Shown one piece after another: positions 48,659 to 56,588 of a DNA stretch of 64,000 nucleotides (its first letter is position 1; each line of letters starts with the position of its first letter). Position numbers and translations under genes: made by a program. The notes beneath the pieces were generated by a model. The model saw only the letters and a list, made by a program, of their open reading frames with translations, was not told the origin of the DNA and made no database searches. The stretch lies in assembly GCF_947494555.1 (NCBI RefSeq), contig NZ_CANLVF010000002.1, positions 62,001-126,000 on the forward strand. The letters run 5' to 3'. The stretch comes from an uncultured Roseibium sp. GTDB taxonomy: Bacteria; Pseudomonadota; Alphaproteobacteria; Rhizobiales; Stappiaceae.

Positions 48659-49107
48659 GCCTTTACGTCTTCCGTCACCGGTTTCTTGGCCGGACTGCTC
48701 GCGGTTTCCGCCTGGGCGACCGCTGGTGGCGCCTCGGCGCTGCTTCCGTCGGTCTCGGCCGGGTCTGGTTTTTCTGGTGCCTTTTCGGCACTCGCCGATG
48801 CCGGCTTCGTCGTCATTGGGCGCGACGCCTTCTGGGCGGCATCCTCTTCGATCGATTTCTTGAGGTCGCCCAACGGATTGAAGTTCGCTGCGTCTTCAAC
48901 CTGCTTTTTCATGTCGGCAATATCGGCCTGTTGCTCGGCTTCACGCAAAGCATCGTTGAACGTCGACTGGAATTCGCGCGACATGCGCCGCATTTTTCCC
49001 AGTGTCTGTCCAAGTGTGCGCAGCATGCGCGGCAGGTCTTTTGGCCCTACAACAATGATTGCCACGCAGGCAATCACCATGAGTTCGGTCCAGCCGATAT
49101 CGAACAT
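48655..49107 (-). CDS. tatB: Sec-independent protein translocase TatB
   Basis: 150 residues. It begins [20 protein letters not shown], the single membrane helix with the hinge GPKDLPRM, then a long amphipathic helix [19 protein letters not shown], and a Pro/Ala/Glu-rich tail. TatB passes substrates from TatC to TatA. It lies 41 bases downstream of tatA and overlaps tatC by four bases. Confidence 0.96.
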   Translation of the reverse strand: MFDIGWTELMVIACVAIIVVGPKDLPRMLRTLGQTLGKMRRMSREFQSTFNDALREAEQQADIADMKKQVEDAANFNPLGDLKKSIEEDAAQKASRPMTTKPASASAEKAPEKPDPAETDGSSAEAPPAVAQAETASSPAKKPVTEDVKA

Positions 49108-49148
49108 GAGAACTATCGTCCCTTAAGGAGACGCGATGCAGATTAAGA

Positions 49149-49373
49149 TCAGCTCGCCTTGGTCTGATCTTCAGCTTTCGCTGACGGAGCTGCCTCGCCG
49201 GCCTGATGATCGATGGTCTTCGGGGCGTCGGCAGTGTCGTCTTCGGCCATGCCTTTTTTGAAGCTCTTAATTCCCTTAGCAACATCGCCCATAAGTTCGG
49301 AAATCTTTCCACGTCCGAACAGCAGAACCACCACCACTGCGATGATCAAGATCTGCCAAATACTAATGCCCAT
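49149..49373 (-). CDS. tatA: Sec-independent protein translocase TatA
   Basis: 74 residues. [20 protein letters not shown] is the membrane helix with the family's FGRGKI hinge, followed by the amphipathic helix [18 protein letters not shown] and a short acidic tail. TatA forms the pore-like assembly of the Tat system. It is the first tat gene, with a 133-bp gap to the orphan ABC ATPase upstream. Confidence 0.96.
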   Translation of the reverse strand: MGISIWQILIIAVVVVLLFGRGKISELMGDVAKGIKSFKKGMAEDDTADAPKTIDHQAGEAAPSAKAEDQTKAS

Positions 49374-49506
49374 ACGCCAAACTCCTGATAAACGGCTTTA
49401 AAGCCCTGCCGCCCTTTTACAAAAACGGCTCTCACCCTGCAACATACACCTGAAGTTCATTTTGCGCTCTTAGACAGAATGATGACATTCAGGGCAGATT
49501 ATTCAC

Positions 49507-50646
49507 CTAGACTTGGGACTCCCGGCGCGAAAAAACAAGCACGTCTTTCGGATCAGTGTCCACTGCGACATCCATTCCTGCTTCCCAAGAGCTGCCTGCA
49601 CGGACCCTGGCCTGCAACGGATGGTCGAGACCGTCCACAACAATGGACAGAAGATCAACCTCCCCGACGAATCGTTTTGACAAGATGCGCCCGGGAACAC
49701 CGCACAAACCTGCATTCGCAAGGCATATTCCCTGGGGCCTGATGCAGACATCGACCTTCTCGCCTTCCGAACCGGTCTTCACCCCAAGCAAGCCGAGCGG
49801 TGTTTCGACACCTGTCGCGGTAACACGGCCCTCAATCTGGTTCAGTTCAGAGAAGAACCTGGCTGCAAACAGATCGACGGGATCGTTGTAAAGCTCCGCT
49901 GCAGTACCGTGCTGAACCACACGCCCTTTGCGCATGAGTGCGATCTTGTCACCCATCCGCATTGCTTCTTCAGGATCGTGGGTCACGATGATACAAGTTG
50001 CCCGCGTTTCCCGAATGACCGCAAGGGTCTGGTCTCTGACGCTATCGCGCAAGCGTTTGTCGAGCCCGGAAAACGGCTCGTCCATGAGCAGGATCCCGGG
50101 CCGCGGCACCAGCGCACGTGCTAGTGCCACCCTTTGTTGCTCACCGCCGGACAAGGCATGAGGATAGTCAGCCGCATAGTCGGCGAGCCCGACGCGGCCA
50201 AGCGCTGCAAACGCGGCGGCCTGTGCGTTTTTCTTGGAAAGCCCTGTCAGACCGAACATCACGTTGGACAGTATGGTCATATGCGGAAAAAGCGCATAAT
50301 CCTGGAACATCAAACCGACGCCGCGCTTCTCGGGCGGAAGGAAGGATTCATCTCCGGCGATCTCGCGGCCATTTATGAGGACTTTGCCGAGGCTTTGTCT
50401 CTCGACACCGGCTGCAATCCGCATAAGGGTGGTCTTGCCACAGCCGGAATGTCCAAGCAGGCAGAGGATTTCTCCTGGCGCGATCGACAGACTGAGTTCT
50501 CGGACCGATGCGACACCGTCGTAGTCATGCGACACATTCTCAAAGACGAGCCCTGCCGCAATGGTCGCGCCAGCCGTTCCCGGCGCGCCCCAGCTTGGCT
50601 GGTGCCCGTTTCCCTTTGCAGATTGCGGCCTGTTTTCCTGTGGCAT
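49507..50646 (-). CDS. Orphan ABC transporter ATPase, FbpC-like, coupled to scpB
   Basis: 379 residues. Complete ABC ATPase: Walker A GHSGCGKTTL, Q-loop FQDYALFP, signature LSGGEQQRVALARAL, Walker B LLMDEPFSGLD, H-loop IIVTHDPEEAMRMGD. A TOBE-like C-terminal domain follows (GRVTATGVETPLG, VCIRPQGICL). The best fit is the Fe3+/spermidine/2-aminoethylphosphonate importer class. No permease or binding protein gene is nearby. The scpB stop and this ATG overlap in TGATG at 50648-50644, so translation is coupled. A TTG one codon earlier also opens the frame. Confidence 0.88.
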   Translation of the reverse strand: MPQENRPQSAKGNGHQPSWGAPGTAGATIAAGLVFENVSHDYDGVASVRELSLSIAPGEILCLLGHSGCGKTTLMRIAAGVERQSLGKVLINGREIAGDESFLPPEKRGVGLMFQDYALFPHMTILSNVMFGLTGLSKKNAQAAAFAALGRVGLADYAADYPHALSGGEQQRVALARALVPRPGILLMDEPFSGLDKRLRDSVRDQTLAVIRETRATCIIVTHDPEEAMRMGDKIALMRKGRVVQHGTAAELYNDPVDLFAARFFSELNQIEGRVTATGVETPLGLLGVKTGSEGEKVDVCIRPQGICLANAGLCGVPGRILSKRFVGEVDLLSIVVDGLDHPLQARVRAGSSWEAGMDVAVDTDPKDVLVFSRRESQV

Positions 50647-51353
50647 CAAGCTCCGGCGGTCTCTTCGGCATCGTCATCAAAGAACGACCCGTCTTCTAAA
50701 GGATCTTCGTCCTCGGTCAATGCCACTTCGTCGTTGGGGATTGGAACGACAAAGGTAGCCGGCACCGCGCTGTCAAGCAGACCGGCCCCTTTCAATTCTT
50801 CCAGACCGGGCAAATCCTTTACGTTTTCGAGACCAAAGTGGACCAGAAACTGTTCTGTGGTTCCATATGTTACAGGCCGACCGGGTGTCCGCCGGCGACC
50901 GCGCATGCGGATCCAGGTTGTTTCGAGCAATACGTCCAAGGTGCCTTTCGAGGTCGACACACCGCGTATCTCTTCTATTTCAGCGCGTGTAACTGGCTGG
51001 TGGTAGGCAATGATGGCAAGTGTTTCCAGGGCGGCGCGAGACAGTTTGCGCTGTTCCTCGACATTGCGATGCATCAGGTAAGCCAGATCTTCGGCCGTAC
51101 GGAAACACCACTTTCCTGCCAGCTTGACCAGATTGACGCCGCGCGGAGCATAATGCCGCTCGAGGTCCTCCAGCAGTTGCAGAACATCTGTGCCATCAGG
51201 CACGCGGAGCGTCAGTTCCTCAAGCGACAACGGCTCCGGAGAGGCAAATAGCAGCGCTTCAACCATGCGCTGGCCCGCCAGATCTCCTCCGTTGGGCCTC
51301 TCGCCTGCCGCTCCGCCGTCGGCCTGGTTCGGCTCTACGTCCTCAGATGTCAT
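50646..51353 (-). CDS. scpB: Segregation and condensation protein B
   Basis: 235 residues. ScpB dimers bind ScpA in the SMC condensin complex. The two winged helices are seen: MVEALLFASPEPLSLEEL at about 30-45 and ALETLAIIAYHQPVTRAEIE, then RGRRRTPGRPVTYGTTEQFL. The C-terminus is an acidic tail. It overlaps scpA by 11 bases and the orphan ABC ATPase gene by one base. Confidence 0.95.
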   Translation of the reverse strand: MTSEDVEPNQADGGAAGERPNGGDLAGQRMVEALLFASPEPLSLEELTLRVPDGTDVLQLLEDLERHYAPRGVNLVKLAGKWCFRTAEDLAYLMHRNVEEQRKLSRAALETLAIIAYHQPVTRAEIEEIRGVSTSKGTLDVLLETTWIRMRGRRRTPGRPVTYGTTEQFLVHFGLENVKDLPGLEELKGAGLLDSAVPATFVVPIPNDEVALTEDEDPLEDGSFFDDDAEETAGA

Positions 51354-52182
51354 GATCCTCGTCCTTCACGATGGATCGAATGTAAACCGGAGAAAACGCT
51401 TCGCCCTGGCGGATTTCAACCTGCCCTTCGCGCACCATTTCAAGGCTGGCAGAAAATGTGCTGGCAACGACGGTAGCCCAATCCTTGTTATCATAGAGAT
51501 AGTCCCGCAAATAGGCGTTCAAGGGAGCCCATTCGCTCACGCGGCCAACCAGTTTGACAAGCAGTTCCCTCGCCTCTTGCAAGGACCAGACCTTTCGCTT
51601 CAGCACCCGAACCGATGTAACCGATTGACGCTGCCGCTGGGTCGCGTAAGCAGACAGCAGATCGTAGACCGATGCATCCCAGATGCTCTTTTGCTGTACG
51701 GACATGGTTTCAGGGTCGCCGCGATGGAAGACATCGCGCCCTTGCCGGCTCCTGTCCATCAGCTTTGCGGCGACATCCCGCATCGCCTCCAGCCGTCTCA
51801 GTCTGAAGGCAAGAGCAGCGGCAAGTTCTTCGCCGGTGGGCTCATCTTCGTCTTTCTGTTCGGGCAGCAGCAGTTTCGATTTCAAAAACGCAAGCCACGC
51901 CGCCATCACGAGATAATCAGCAGCAAGTTCGAGGCGCATCCGCCGGGCTTCCGCAACGAACTCCAGATATTGCTCGACAAGTTCGAGAATCGAAATTCGG
52001 GCGAGATCCACTTTCTGCGTACGGGCCAACCCGAGCAGCAAATCGAGCGGGCCTTCAAATCCTTCCACATCGACAACAAGTTGGGGATCGGACGTCGCGC
52101 GCTGCTCGACCGTTTCAACATTGCTGAGCAAATCAAAGGAGCCGTCGCCGGCAACCTGCCTATGAGTTTCCAGTTCCGCCAT
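51343..52182 (-). CDS. scpA: Segregation and condensation protein A
   Basis: 279 residues. Kleisin subunit of the SMC condensin complex that bridges the Smc heads. The N-terminal signature EGFEGPLDLLLGLARTQKVD and YLVMAAWLAFLKSKLLLPE are typical. The C-terminal winged helix (WATVVASTFSASLEMVREGQ) binds an Smc head. It is 22 bp downstream of nagZ. smc itself is not in the window. Confidence 0.96.
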   Translation of the reverse strand: MAELETHRQVAGDGSFDLLSNVETVEQRATSDPQLVVDVEGFEGPLDLLLGLARTQKVDLARISILELVEQYLEFVAEARRMRLELAADYLVMAAWLAFLKSKLLLPEQKDEDEPTGEELAAALAFRLRRLEAMRDVAAKLMDRSRQGRDVFHRGDPETMSVQQKSIWDASVYDLLSAYATQRQRQSVTSVRVLKRKVWSLQEARELLVKLVGRVSEWAPLNAYLRDYLYDNKDWATVVASTFSASLEMVREGQVEIRQGEAFSPVYIRSIVKDEDHDI

Positions 52183-52204
52183 TCAAGCTCCGGTCAGGCA
52201 CCCG

Positions 52205-53212
52205 TCAGCCGGTCAATGCCTGAAACTCTTCCAAACCGGCCTTTTTGTCGAAGCCGGCTTCCGGTTCCCTCCAGCCTTCGAGCGCGGCTGCACACCTGCG
52301 TTCAGCCTCTCCACCTAGGGTCGGAACCGCTTCGGCAACGGCTTTCATTTCGTCCATATCGCCATTGCAATGCAGGACGATGTCACAGCCTGCCTCCACA
52401 ATCTTACGCGAACGTTCGACAAAATCCCCGCCGAGCGCGTTCATCGAGATGTCATCGCTCATCAGGCAGCCGTCAAACCCAATTTCAGAGCGAATAATCT
52501 CCCTGATAACCGGCGCACTTTGCGTCCCCGCCGTTTCCGGGTCTATCGCCTCATAAACAATATGGGCTGTCATCCCCAAAGACACCTGGGAAAGTGCCTT
52601 GAAGGGTTGGAAATCCACGCTTTTCAGCTCTGAAAGGTCAGCGGAGACACGTGGCAGCTCCAGATGGCTGTCAACTTGCGCCCTGCCATGCCCGGGAATG
52701 TGCTTGATGACCGGAAGAACACCGCCTGCAAGCGCACCTTCCACCATCGCCTGACCGAGGGCGGTTACGATTTTGGGGTCGCCGGACATGGCTCGATCAC
52801 CAATCGCGTCCACGGTTTCCTTGAAATGCACGTCAAGACAAGGAAGACAATCGATCGTTATGCCGACATCGAAGAGGTCCAAGGCAATCAATTGTGCGCC
52901 AAGCCTTGCTGCACGCAATCCGCGTTCAGGGCTATCTCCGAACAGGTCGCCATAAAGCCTGGGCGCGGGATATTTCGGCCAGTGCGGAGGCTTCAGCCGC
53001 TGGACGCGGCCACCTTCCTGGTCCACCAGGACTGGCGCATTCTGTCTGCCGACAGCATGCCGGAAATCAGAAGTCAGCTTTTTCAGTTGCTCCGGACTTT
53101 CGACGTTGCGCGCAAAAAGGATCAATCCCCACGGATCAGCCTCCTTGAAAAAGGCAGTTTCATCCTGAGAAAGGTTCGGTCCGGCACAGCCGGAAACAAA
53201 GGCCTTGGTCAT
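52205..53212 (-). CDS. nagZ: Beta-N-acetylhexosaminidase (GH3)
   Basis: 335 residues, start at the ATG 53212 (MTKAFVSGCAGPNLSQDE); the longer frame to 53314 adds residues not seen in the family. NagZ removes GlcNAc from anhydromuropeptides in cytoplasmic peptidoglycan recycling. Signatures are LFARNVESPEQL, VDQEGGRVQRL and the catalytic loop KHIPGHGRAQVDSH with the His of the His-Asp dyad. The nucleophile lies in LMSDDISMNALGG. Its order before scpA and scpB is a known alphaproteobacterial block. Confidence 0.95.
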   Translation of the reverse strand: MTKAFVSGCAGPNLSQDETAFFKEADPWGLILFARNVESPEQLKKLTSDFRHAVGRQNAPVLVDQEGGRVQRLKPPHWPKYPAPRLYGDLFGDSPERGLRAARLGAQLIALDLFDVGITIDCLPCLDVHFKETVDAIGDRAMSGDPKIVTALGQAMVEGALAGGVLPVIKHIPGHGRAQVDSHLELPRVSADLSELKSVDFQPFKALSQVSLGMTAHIVYEAIDPETAGTQSAPVIREIIRSEIGFDGCLMSDDISMNALGGDFVERSRKIVEAGCDIVLHCNGDMDEMKAVAEAVPTLGGEAERRCAAALEGWREPEAGFDKKAGLEEFQALTG

Positions 53213-53331
53213 AGGTTCCGGATTACCCGGCAGCGCGAGACCCGTCAAGAAACGTGGCACATCCTCTTGCGTCCATCCCCTGAACTTGCAATTTAGGGAG
53301 TGGTGAACACGCAAGGGTGGAGCGCTCAGCG

Positions 53332-53481
53332 ATGAAATGCGCTAAGCAAACTTTCGTTGTGATCTGCGTCTTTCTTTTGGTTTTTGTGTGGTTGGGACCG
53401 GAATCAAAAGAGGTGTTCATTTTGCTCGGGATTCTGGAGAGCATGGCTCAAAGGCAACATTTGCCGCCGGGCTTCCTCTAA
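53332..53481 (+). CDS. Candidate 49-residue membrane peptide
   Basis: A short frame starting MKCAKQTFVVICVFLLVFVW and ending with LPPGFL. GGTGGAG lies nine bases before the ATG. Residues 7-22 are a strong single hydrophobic helix and the rest is soluble. It lies in the 312-bp gap between nagZ and the hydrolase gene, on the hydrolase strand. No family is recognised. Composition and ribosome-binding site argue for a real gene but do not prove it. I see nothing else in this gap. Confidence 0.4.
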   Translation: MKCAKQTFVVICVFLLVFVWLGPESKEVFILLGILESMAQRQHLPPGFL

Positions 53482-53524
53482 GGACTTCCTACTGTACCAA
53501 TCCACGCGTACCTGGGAGAAAAAC

Positions 53525-54541
53525 ATGCGCGCACGTCTCGACATTCCGGCAGGTACGCTTCACCGGATCTCACACCGGTCCGAGATTCTCGGCCGGAACA
53601 GGTTGGGAGACACTGCCACGCGCGAAATTGTTGTCTATACCCCCAACGGACACGACGGCAGCGGCCTGCCTCTCCTGGTCGATATTGTCGGCTTTACCGC
53701 CGGCGGCCCAGCACATGCAAACTGGAAAAACTTTGGCGAGAATGTCCCCGAGCGCCTCGACCGGCTCATTCATGACGGCGACATGCCTCCGGTCGCGGTC
53801 GCCTTTCCCGACTGTTTCACCCGGCTCGGCGGCAACCAGTATATCGACAGCCAGGCCATCGGTCCCTGGGCAACCTGGCTGACGACCGAGATGCTTGAAG
53901 ATGTCGAAGGACGGTTCAAGTGCGGCGGTCAGGGTATGCGCGCAATATTCGGCAAGTCATCGGGCGGTTACGGGTCTATCGTTCATGCGATGCTGCATTC
54001 CGACGTGTGGTCGGCAGCAGCCTGCCACTCTGGCGACATGGCCTTTGAGCTCTGTTATCTGCCTGAAATGCCAAGTGCGCTAAGGGCGATCGCCAAGGCG
54101 GGTTCAATAGAAGCCTTTGTAAAAGACTTTGAAAAGGGTCCCAAATTCCCCGGCAATTCACTGCACGACCTTATGACCTTTGCAATGGCGGCCACCTATG
54201 ATCCCGATCCGGATCCGGACGTCTTCTGCGGGATCAGACTGCCCGTGGACCCGGAAACCTGCGAACTTATCGAAGAGCGTTGGAACGCATGGCTGTCCTG
54301 GGATCCGGTGGAGATGGTCGTGGACAGTGTTGACGCCTTGAAATCCTTAAAAGGTCTTTGGGTCGATTGCGGTTATGTCGACCAGTATAACCTGGTTTAC
54401 GGAGCAAGGCGTCTGCATCGCAAACTTGAGGCTGCCGGTGTCGACCATGTCTATCAGGAGTTCAACGACAACCACTCCTCCATCGACTACCGGCTCGATG
54501 AAAGCCTCCCTTTTCTGGCCAAAAAGCTTCTCGGCAGCTAA
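53525..54541 (+). CDS. Alpha/beta-hydrolase-fold esterase (EstD/Fes-like)
   Basis: 338 residues, start at the ATG 53525 preceded by GGGAG; the frame extends back to 53384 without domain-like sequence. The nucleophile elbow is GKSSGG (Ser145), with Asp286 in VDCGYVDQYN and His317 in FNDNHSSIDYR as the rest of the triad. The N-terminal half shows a strand-rich segment REIVVYTPNGHDGSGLPLL as in esterase-D/enterochelin-esterase-like proteins. No signal peptide is seen. The substrate is unknown. It converges with the DMT transporter gene 18 bp away. Confidence 0.82.
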   Translation: MRARLDIPAGTLHRISHRSEILGRNRLGDTATREIVVYTPNGHDGSGLPLLVDIVGFTAGGPAHANWKNFGENVPERLDRLIHDGDMPPVAVAFPDCFTRLGGNQYIDSQAIGPWATWLTTEMLEDVEGRFKCGGQGMRAIFGKSSGGYGSIVHAMLHSDVWSAAACHSGDMAFELCYLPEMPSALRAIAKAGSIEAFVKDFEKGPKFPGNSLHDLMTFAMAATYDPDPDPDVFCGIRLPVDPETCELIEERWNAWLSWDPVEMVVDSVDALKSLKGLWVDCGYVDQYNLVYGARRLHRKLEAAGVDHVYQEFNDNHSSIDYRLDESLPFLAKKLLGS

Positions 54542-54559
54542 CCGGGCGGCGCGGGCCTT

Positions 54560-55483
54560 TTAGTTGACTTTGGTCGTTTCTCTTTTTTGCAGCGGTATTG
54601 ATAGGATCACGCCGCCCAGAATGATGAGACATGCGCCAACAACTGCAAGCGGTGTCGGTATCTCGCCCCAAACGATATACGCGAACACGGCTGCCAAAAT
54701 CACGCTGCCATAATATATCGGCGCAAGTGTCGCCGCTCCAGCACGTCTGTATGCTGAAATGTTCAAGGACTGACCCACGATAGCAAGAGGGCCTAGCCAG
54801 GCAAAAGCCAGGAGGCTCTGCAATGAGATGCCTTGCGTGCTTATCAGCCACATGACCGGACCTGCCAGCAGGAGGGTTGCGAACACGTTCACATAGGCAA
54901 GAATCGTGACCGTGTCTTCACGTTGCGCAATGTAGCGCATGATCAAAGCTTCGCATGCCATGAAGACCGCGGCTAACAACGCCGCGGCAACACCATCGAA
55001 CGCCAGTGATCCCTGTGTTCCTGTTTCACTGGCAGCCCTCACGACACAATAAGCCCCAATGGCACAAAGAAGCCCGGCAACCCAGTGCCGACCGGTCACC
55101 ATTTCCTTCAGAATCAGGCCGGCAAGTGCAATCGCGATAATACCCTTGGTCAGGCCGATTGCAGTTGCATCCGCAAGCGGCAAAATTGTTGCTGCGTAAA
55201 TTGAACATGCCAGACCGCCAACACCACAGAAAGCGCGCAACAGGTGAAGTTTCCAAAGCGGGCTTAGCCTGGAAAAGACCGGTACCCGCTTAGCGACACC
55301 GACGCTGACGATTGTGACAGCTCCCCCCAGAAAGCGCAGCCAGACCAGGACTGCGACGGGAAGCAATCCGTCGGAAATCTTGCCGGCTGCAAAAACCGGC
55401 GTAAACGCCGCCATTCCGGCAAATGCAAGCACAAATGCAAAAGCCGTGTTCTCCCGGCGAACGTAGATCGAGTTTGGCGGCAT
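54560..55483 (-). CDS. DMT-superfamily transporter with two EamA domains
   Basis: 307 residues with ten predicted membrane helices in two EamA halves (ALAGLILKEMVTGRHWVAGL at the end of the first; AYIVWGEIPTPLAVVGACLI in the second). These proteins export amino acids, metabolites or drugs. The start is the ATG 55483 with AGGAG five bases upstream; the frame itself opens at 55519. It is divergent from the LysR gene at 55615 with a 131-bp spacer, the classical regulator-exporter pairing. Confidence 0.88.
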   Translation of the reverse strand: MPPNSIYVRRENTAFAFVLAFAGMAAFTPVFAAGKISDGLLPVAVLVWLRFLGGAVTIVSVGVAKRVPVFSRLSPLWKLHLLRAFCGVGGLACSIYAATILPLADATAIGLTKGIIAIALAGLILKEMVTGRHWVAGLLCAIGAYCVVRAASETGTQGSLAFDGVAAALLAAVFMACEALIMRYIAQREDTVTILAYVNVFATLLLAGPVMWLISTQGISLQSLLAFAWLGPLAIVGQSLNISAYRRAGAATLAPIYYGSVILAAVFAYIVWGEIPTPLAVVGACLIILGGVILSIPLQKRETTKVN

Positions 55484-55614
55484 GGAAACTCCTGACATCA
55501 ATCTTCTTCTATCTAACAATCAAGGAGCGTTTCGTTCAGATACCAATTGCCAATGCCGGATATGCATATTTGCATCGCGTTGCCACTTTGCGCTTAATTT
55601 TGTATATCACCAAA

Positions 55615-56532
55615 ATGAACTGGGATGATTTGAAACTGATCGATGCAGCCGCACGAATGCGTTCGCTTTCAGGCGCCGCCCGTGCGCTGAACCTCAGTCA
55701 ACCGCAGCTGAGCCGACGGCTGAAGAGTTTCGAAGATCGTGTTGGAGCACGTCTGTTCGACCGAACGCCGACAGGACTGAAACCGACCGAAGCGGGTCTG
55801 CGCTTGATTCCGCTTGCTGCGGACATGCGCAAGAACGCGGATGCGGCCAGCCGCGTCCTGCCGGATCTTTCCGGATCGGCGCTGAAAGTCGTCCGTGTCG
55901 CAGTCGATGAAGTCCGTGCGAGGATCCTGACGGACAAATTTGCGGATCTGAATGCCCTGTTGGAAGGCGTGGAATTGGAGATCATTTCCAGTCATCTTCA
56001 TGCCAATCACCAGACACGTGGAATAGAACTGCAGATCCGAAATTGCCTGCCAGAAACGGACACGCTCGTTTTCCGTAAAGTCGGCGATGTTGCCTATGGT
56101 GTTTACGCGTCAAAAAACTACGTTTCCGGACATCCCGCGGCATTGCGCGAGCAGCGATACAAAGAGTGCGCCTGGCTCGGTTTTGCACCAGACGATCTTT
56201 GGTACCCCGCCCAGGTCCGCTGGATGGAAGATAAGCACATTGTTCGCCCGAAAATGCGGACGAATACGATGACGACGCTCATGAATATGACTGCAGCAGG
56301 ATCGGGCCTGGCCCTGCTTCCGGTCTTCATGGGGAATGCTCACCCGGATCTTGTCGCCCTCACCGGCGCACTGCCTGAACTTACAAATCCGGAACACATC
56401 ATTGTTCACAGAGACGTACGCCGGGAACCGGCCGTCAGAAAAGCGATTGATGCGATCGCACGCGTTTACAAGGATATGGCAGCAAGACTAACCGGCACGG
56501 ATGAACCGGTGAGCATCCAGGCCGCAGAATAA
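55615..56532 (+). CDS. LysR-family regulator divergent from the DMT transporter
   Basis: 305 residues, start at the ATG 55615 (MNWDDLKLIDAAARMRSLSG). The longer frame to 55423 overlaps the transporter start and is not used. The helix-turn-helix is AARALNLSQPQLSRRLKSFE. The effector domain follows from about 90. No good Shine-Dalgarno is visible before the ATG, and the region is A/T-rich, so a leaderless or weakly initiated mRNA is possible. Probable control of the exporter is inferred from the divergent layout. Confidence 0.87.
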   Translation: MNWDDLKLIDAAARMRSLSGAARALNLSQPQLSRRLKSFEDRVGARLFDRTPTGLKPTEAGLRLIPLAADMRKNADAASRVLPDLSGSALKVVRVAVDEVRARILTDKFADLNALLEGVELEIISSHLHANHQTRGIELQIRNCLPETDTLVFRKVGDVAYGVYASKNYVSGHPAALREQRYKECAWLGFAPDDLWYPAQVRWMEDKHIVRPKMRTNTMTTLMNMTAAGSGLALLPVFMGNAHPDLVALTGALPELTNPEHIIVHRDVRREPAVRKAIDAIARVYKDMAARLTGTDEPVSIQAAE

Positions 56533-56588
56533 AGGGCCGTTACTAGCACGGCCCTTTCCTGTTCAATCGACACTTGCCTGTGAAGTCT

